From the NCBI GenBank assembly GCA_030067055.1, contig JASJAL010000188.1, positions 1 through 10,928 on the forward strand: DNA of 10,928 bases, in the 5' to 3' direction. Origin of the DNA: Kiloniellales bacterium. Its GTDB lineage: Bacteria; Pseudomonadota; Alphaproteobacteria; Kiloniellales; JAKSBE01. This document shows positions 8,061 to 10,928 of the stretch, one piece after another; positions within the stretch are counted from its first letter, which is position 1, and each line of letters opens with the position of its first letter. Position numbers and translations under genes: made by a program. The notes below the pieces were generated by a model. The model was not told where the DNA came from. It did not search any database and was given only the letters and a program-made list of their open reading frames with translations.

Positions 8061-8096
8061 GAAGGAAAGACGCCCCGCCATTGGGGGCGGGGCGTC
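8061..8096 (-). terminator. Rho-independent terminator of the lipoprotein gene
   Basis: An 11 bp perfect stem pairs GACGCCCCGCC (8069-8079) with GGCGGGGCGTC (8086-8096) around the 6 nt loop ATTGGG. Read on the minus strand it is followed by TTTCCTTC (8068-8061), a modest T-rich tail. No T-run follows on the plus strand. It lies about 50 bp past the lipoprotein stop, so it most likely ends that transcript; it may also slow transcripts arriving from the ligase gene. Confidence 0.75.
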
Positions 8097-8147
8097 CAGC
8101 TCTACATGAGGAAGTTGGCAGTTGTCTCGTGTCGGGGCGGCGGACGC

Positions 8148-8354
8148 CTACTGCGACTGCTGCTCGCCGGTTGCCTCTTGGACCGGTGTCTCGGTCGTGC
8201 CTTCCATGGCTTGGCCTTCCATGGCCTGGCCCGGCTGCTCTGCAGCGCCGTCGAGGCTTTCGTCTGGAGTCTGGGCAGTCTGGTCATCGCCGCAGCCTGA
8301 CAGCAGGGCGAGGGCCATCAGGGCCCCGAAGATTGTCGCAAGTGCTTTCGGCAT
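8148..8354 (-). CDS. Small lipoprotein of unknown function
   Basis: A 68-residue predicted lipoprotein. The first 20 residues are a signal peptide (MPKA, then a hydrophobic run) ending in the lipobox LLSG-C21; Gly at +2 gives no inner-membrane retention signal, so outer-membrane placement is likely. The mature part is short, acidic, rich in Gln, Glu, Thr and Gly, and without apparent fold; it includes a duplicated unit GQAME. I do not recognise a family. The ATG at 8352-8354 (minus) is chosen because GGGAGG lies eight to nine bases upstream and the lipobox then falls at the right distance. The frame remains open upstream to 8669, but that part is Arg-rich and looks non-coding. It is transcribed away from sorA and has its own terminator. 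A link to sulfite oxidation is not shown. Confidence 0.7.
   Translation of the reverse strand: MPKALATIFGALMALALLSGCGDDQTAQTPDESLDGAAEQPGQAMEGQAMEGTTETPVQEATGEQQSQ
8201..8230 (-). repeat. 15 bp tandem duplication inside the lipoprotein gene
   Basis: CTTCCATGGCTTGGC (8201-8215) is followed by CTTCCATGGCCTGGC (8216-8230), two copies differing at one base. In the protein they encode the repeated unit GQAME/GQAME. The high identity suggests a recent in-frame slippage or duplication in a low-complexity region. Confidence 0.7.
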
Positions 8355-8419
8355 AAGTATGCCCTCCCACAGTTTCGAACCGACCCGGCGGCTGGCGTCG
8401 GGGCGGTCCGGTCCGAACA

Positions 8420-8454
8420 CGCGTCCGGCATCCTGAGAAGGCGGCGCGGACGCG
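8420..8454. repeat. 8 bp inverted repeat in the lipoprotein-sorA divergent region
   Basis: CGCGTCCG (8420-8427) and CGGACGCG (8447-8454) are perfect inverted copies separated by 19 nt. They lie about 66 bp upstream of the lipoprotein start within the 307 bp divergent region. The GC-rich arms could form a hairpin or an operator, but short GC inverted repeats are common in DNA of this composition. Confidence 0.35.
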
Positions 8455-8592
8455 CCCTCGCACCAAAAATGGCAAAGTGGCGGGAGCGGACAAGCGACGG
8501 GTCCCGCTTCACACAAGTATGCCACAGGATCGTCACGGTTCTTTGGCGCGCGCGAGCGCGGTCCCGTTGCACCGCTGCCGGCGAATTGGCCC

Positions 8593-8630
8593 TTAACTCT
8601 CGCGTTCCTTCGGCTACCATGGAGGAACGC
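8593..8630 (+). promoter_or_regulatory. Candidate sorA promoter with overlapping inverted repeat
   Basis: TTAACT (8593-8598) and TACCAT (8615-8620), 16 bp apart, each match the sigma-70 hexamers at four of six positions. Overlapping them is a perfect 8 bp inverted repeat, GCGTTCCT (8602-8609) and AGGAACGC (8623-8630), with a 13 nt spacer. That placement would suit a repressor or activator of sorAB. The rest of the 307 bp region (8355-8661) shows no gene; a small hairpin CCGCC-AGA-GGCGG lies at 8632-8644, just before the sorA ribosome binding site. Confidence 0.35.
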
Positions 8631-8661
8631 ACCGCCAGAGGCGGCGGAGAAAGGGGGCATC

Positions 8662-9975
8662 ATGGCCATGAAGACACGTGAGCGCGGACTCTGCGAACTC
8701 TATGCCGAGGATCCGGCGCGCGCCGACTACCTGGTTTTCGGCCGTCGGGCCGAGGCCGACCGAAGGGGCTTTCTGAGGGGCGCCGGGCTCGCCGCCCTGG
8801 GCGCCGTCGTCGGCGCCGCCTTGCCGTTTCACCGCAACTATCCGGCGGGTCTGATCCCGGCGGCACTGGCCGAGTCCGGCAAGGACTTCAAGATCGCCGG
8901 CAAGTCCGGTCTGACCCTGCTCAACGACCGGCCGCTCAACGCCGAGACCCCGGCGCACCTGCTCGACGACGACGTGACCCCGGTCGAGCGCCACTTCATC
9001 CGCAACAACGGAATCCCGCCGGAGGCGGTCGACGCCGGGGCCTGGAAGCTCACCGTCGACGGCGAGGTCGGCACGCCGCTCGAGCTGTCGATCGACGACC
9101 TGCAGTCGCGCTTCGAGGTGGTCTCTCTCAAGCTTCAGCTCGAATGCGGCGGCAACGGACGGGCCTCCTTCAACCCGCCCGCCAAGGGCAATCAGTGGAC
9201 CGTCGGCGCCGTCGCCAACGCCGAGTGGACCGGCGTGCGCTATGCCGACGTCCTCAAGGCGGCGGGCCTCAAGGACAGTGCGGTCTACACCGGGCACTTC
9301 GGCGCCGATAGCCACCTCTCGGGCAATCCCGACAAGCTGCCGATCTCGCGCGGCGTGCCCATCGCCAAGGCCATGGACCCGCACACATTGATCGCCTTTC
9401 AGATGAACGGCGGTCCGATCCACCCGATGAACGGGGCACCGCTGCGGGTGGTCTCGCCGGGTTGGCCGGGCTCCTGTTCGCAGAAATGGCTGCGCCGAAT
9501 CTGGATCCGCGACCAGGTCCACGACGGTCCGAAGATGACCGGCACCTCCTACCGGGTGCCGAGCTACACCGTCGCCCCAGGCGAGAAGGTCAACAAGAAG
9601 GATTTCGTGATCATCGAGTCCATGCCTGTGAAGTCGCTGATCACCTTTCCCGAGACCGGGGTCGAGCTGTCCGGCGGCGCCCAGTCGGTCGAGGTCCGCG
9701 GCCACGCCTGGGCCGGCGACCGTGCGGTCAAGGCGGTGGAGGTCAGCCACGACTTCGGCGCGACCTGGGTCGAGGCGGCCTTGGAGCCGGCGCCCAACCC
9801 CTACGCCTGGCAGCGCTGGCGGGCGCGGGTCGAGCTGCCGCAGGCCGGCTACTACGAGGTCTGGGCCAGGGCGACCGACGATCAGGGCGTCATGCAGCCC
9901 TTCGCCATCGCCTGGAACCCCAAGGGCTACCTCAACAACTCCCTGCACCGCATCGCCCTGCGCGTGACGGCATGA
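8662..9975 (+). CDS. sorA: Sulfite dehydrogenase molybdenum subunit SorA (sulfite oxidase family, Tat-exported)
   Basis: A 437-residue sulfite oxidase family enzyme, predicted to oxidise sulfite to sulfate in the periplasm. A twin-arginine signal is seen at DRRGFLRGAG (R34, R35) followed by a hydrophobic stretch to about residue 54; about 33 residues precede the motif, longer than usual. The catalytic domain holds RHFIRNNG (110-117), the molybdenum-ligand Cys162 in ECGGNGR, and the conserved block running from MNGGPIHPMNG into SPGWPGSCSQKWL. The C-terminal dimerisation domain covers roughly residues 310-437. It overlaps sorB by four bases (ATGA). SoxC is the closest alternative, but no sox genes are present and the partner is a small monohaem cytochrome, which favours SorAB or SorTU. 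Start ATG at 8662 (AGGGGG four bases upstream); the ATG at 8668, with ten-base spacing, is equally plausible. Confidence 0.83.
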   Translation: MAMKTRERGLCELYAEDPARADYLVFGRRAEADRRGFLRGAGLAALGAVVGAALPFHRNYPAGLIPAALAESGKDFKIAGKSGLTLLNDRPLNAETPAHLLDDDVTPVERHFIRNNGIPPEAVDAGAWKLTVDGEVGTPLELSIDDLQSRFEVVSLKLQLECGGNGRASFNPPAKGNQWTVGAVANAEWTGVRYADVLKAAGLKDSAVYTGHFGADSHLSGNPDKLPISRGVPIAKAMDPHTLIAFQMNGGPIHPMNGAPLRVVSPGWPGSCSQKWLRRIWIRDQVHDGPKMTGTSYRVPSYTVAPGEKVNKKDFVIIESMPVKSLITFPETGVELSGGAQSVEVRGHAWAGDRAVKAVEVSHDFGATWVEAALEPAPNPYAWQRWRARVELPQAGYYEVWARATDDQGVMQPFAIAWNPKGYLNNSLHRIALRVTA

Positions 9976-10289
9976 GGCGGGGGCTGCGCCGGGCCGTCTT
10001 GGTGCTGGTCATCGCCCTGGGCGGCGGCATCTGGGCCGCGGCCGCGGACGAGTGGGACGGTCTGCCGGAAGGCGCCGGCCGCGAGGAGGTCTACGGCCTC
10101 TGCGGCGCCTGCCATTCCCTGATGATCGTCAAGCAGCAGGGCTTGAGCCGGGAGGCCTGGGCCGAGACGATGGAGTGGATGGTCGAGGAGCAGGACATGC
10201 CGGAACTGGACCGGGATACCCTGGACCTCGTCATCGACTACCTTGTCGAACACTACGGCGTCGATCGCCGCGCCGCCGCCCAACCCTAA
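9972..10289 (+). CDS. sorB: Monohaem cytochrome c subunit SorB
   Basis: A 105-residue exported cytochrome c, the probable electron acceptor of SorA. A Sec-type signal peptide covers residues 1-25 (MRRGLRR, hydrophobic core, then A-A-A-A before D26). A single haem site, C44-G-A-C47-H48, follows; methionines in the MEWMVEEQDM segment are candidates for the sixth ligand. The pattern CxxCHS, then QQ, then W and WM, then a C-terminal helix ending DYLVEHYG resembles SorB-type cytochromes. Translation starts inside the sorA stop (ATGA), showing tight coupling. The reduced cytochrome would pass electrons to a terminal oxidase or another cytochrome not encoded here. The longer open frame from 9462 is a shadow inside sorA. 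Confidence 0.85.
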   Translation: MRRGLRRAVLVLVIALGGGIWAAAADEWDGLPEGAGREEVYGLCGACHSLMIVKQQGLSREAWAETMEWMVEEQDMPELDRDTLDLVIDYLVEHYGVDRRAAAQP

Positions 10290-10320
10290 ACGGGACGGCG
10301 TGCGCGGCCGATCGATCCGG

Positions 10321-10683
10321 TCAGTAGGCGATGACCTGCGCGGGTTCCGACTGCGCGGTCGTTCGCGCCAGGAAAGCGCCCAGCCGGCTGACGGTGTCGG
10401 TATCGCTGTGGAACTCGACGCCGGTCTCGCCGTTCTCGGTCCATCGCACCACTGCGGTGACCCCGCCAAACCCGGCGATCTCGAGGCGCAGCAGCTGCAT
10501 CTCCTGCAGCAGGCAGGGTGAGATCAGGCAGGCGCCATCCTGAGAAATGTTGGTCAAGACGCAGGCGTACTCGAAGCCGCACTGCACCACACAGGCCTTG
10601 ATGTTTCGGGACTCGCGCGCGGCCTGGCGTCGTTCGGGTATGGAAACGGCGCGCGCGCCGACGGGGGCGATCGTGGCTGTCAT
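10321..10683 (-). CDS. PilZ-domain protein
   Basis: A 120-residue single-domain protein of the PilZ type, a family that often binds cyclic di-GMP. The two signature motifs are visible: RxxxR as R19-Q-A-A-R23 and NxSxxG as N45-I-S-Q-D-G50. A GVEF segment at 88-91 closes the barrel as in many PilZ domains. It has no membrane segment and no attached effector domain, so it would act by binding a partner or as a stand-alone receptor; the target is unknown. The ATG at 10683 (minus) has AGAGGA about eight bases upstream. It converges on sorB with 31 bp between the stops and no clear terminator in the gap. Confidence 0.8.
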   Translation of the reverse strand: MTATIAPVGARAVSIPERRQAARESRNIKACVVQCGFEYACVLTNISQDGACLISPCLLQEMQLLRLEIAGFGGVTAVVRWTENGETGVEFHSDTDTVSRLGAFLARTTAQSEPAQVIAY

Positions 10684-10827
10684 CTTTATTTCCTCTCTAC
10701 TCTTCTGCTAAGGCTGTTCTCGATTCTTGCCCTGTCGAAATACAGCCGAAGAAAAGACTAATAGAGCGCAAATTAAGAATATATGACTACCTAAAAGGCG
10801 CAAAAAATTCAGTGTGATGCGGTGTCA
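10684..10827 (-). promoter_or_regulatory. AT-rich intergenic region, probable promoter region of the PilZ gene
   Basis: This gap between two minus-strand genes is strikingly AT-rich at about 10730-10812, unlike its surroundings. On the minus strand there are several TATATT- and TATTAG-like hexamers but no pair with good spacing, so I do not assign a specific promoter. TGTGA at 10813-10817 and TCAC at 10825-10828 resemble CRP half-sites but with seven, not six, bases between them. Confidence 0.35.
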
Positions 10828-10928
10828 CTACAGAGGGTCGTAGCGCCTGGTCCCGGAACCGTAGGCAATCATCAGAACGGCAGGGACCCTGCCCGGGTTT
10901 CGCAGGCTGTGCGGCTGCCCGGCGGAGA
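10828..10928 (-). CDS. Cupin-like protein, C-terminal end (partial)
   Basis: Only the last 32 residues and a TAG stop are in the window; the gene runs off the right edge on the minus strand. The visible part contains GQPHSLRNPGRVPAVLMIAYG, which reads like the second conserved strand pair of a small cupin barrel (P-H-x-L-R-N-x-G, then a hydrophobic strand), with the His as a potential metal ligand. The tail GSGTRRYDPL then ends the protein. Substrate and function cannot be inferred. The frame lacks a start codon in the window and is supported only by the cupin-like pattern. Confidence 0.55.
   Translation of the reverse strand, partial: SAGQPHSLRNPGRVPAVLMIAYGSGTRRYDPL

Noticed and set aside
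8614..9948. 444-residue open frame on the minus strand
   Set aside because: It is antisense to sorA, which has clear catalytic motifs.
8662..9975. SoxC of a thiosulfate-oxidising Sox system
   Set aside because: No soxXYZABD genes are present and the coupled cytochrome has one haem and only 105 residues, unlike SoxD.
10813..10829. CRP-like site TGTGA...TCAC
   Set aside because: The spacing is seven bases rather than six and the second half is incomplete; likely chance.

Overview
The window is GC-rich DNA, apart from short AT-rich intergenic stretches. Codon use is strongly G/C-ending and genes are closely packed with ATGA overlaps. The gene content fits an alphaproteobacterium, perhaps a Rhodospirillales or Kiloniellales type; the lineage is inferred from style and content, not proven. 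The central theme is oxidation of sulfite to sulfate by two unrelated molybdenum enzymes encoded about 2 kb apart.

Layout, left to right. Positions 1-398 hold no gene I can assign; they include an AT-rich patch (about 184-246) that may be a promoter. An alkaline-phosphatase-superfamily hydrolase follows (399-1985, +). After a 129 bp gap with a strong imperfect hairpin comes soeABC (2115-6713, +): a cytoplasmic-type molybdopterin/Fe-S catalytic subunit, a four-cluster ferredoxin subunit and a DmsC/NrfD-like membrane anchor. Next is a YbdK-type carboxylate-amine ligase (glutamate-cysteine ligase 2 family; 6808-7974, +), preceded by an FNR/FixK-like box. A small lipoprotein gene (8148-8354, -) with its own hairpin terminator lies divergent from sorAB (8662-10289, +). 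sorA encodes a Tat-exported sulfite oxidase family molybdoenzyme and sorB a small monohaem cytochrome c. The right end carries a PilZ-domain gene (10321-10683, -) and the C-terminal end of a cupin-like gene (10828-10928, -) cut by the window edge.

How they could work together (inference). SoeABC would oxidise sulfite in the cytoplasm and pass electrons through SoeB and SoeC to the quinone pool. SorAB would oxidise sulfite in the periplasm and pass electrons through the SorB haem to a terminal oxidase. Sulfite made inside the cell (from sulfonates, thiols or sulfane sulfur) and sulfite outside would thus each have an enzyme. The ligase, which belongs to the family that makes gamma-glutamyl-cysteine-like compounds, is an intriguing but unproven thiol link. 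I see no transposase, tRNA, rRNA or CRISPR array.
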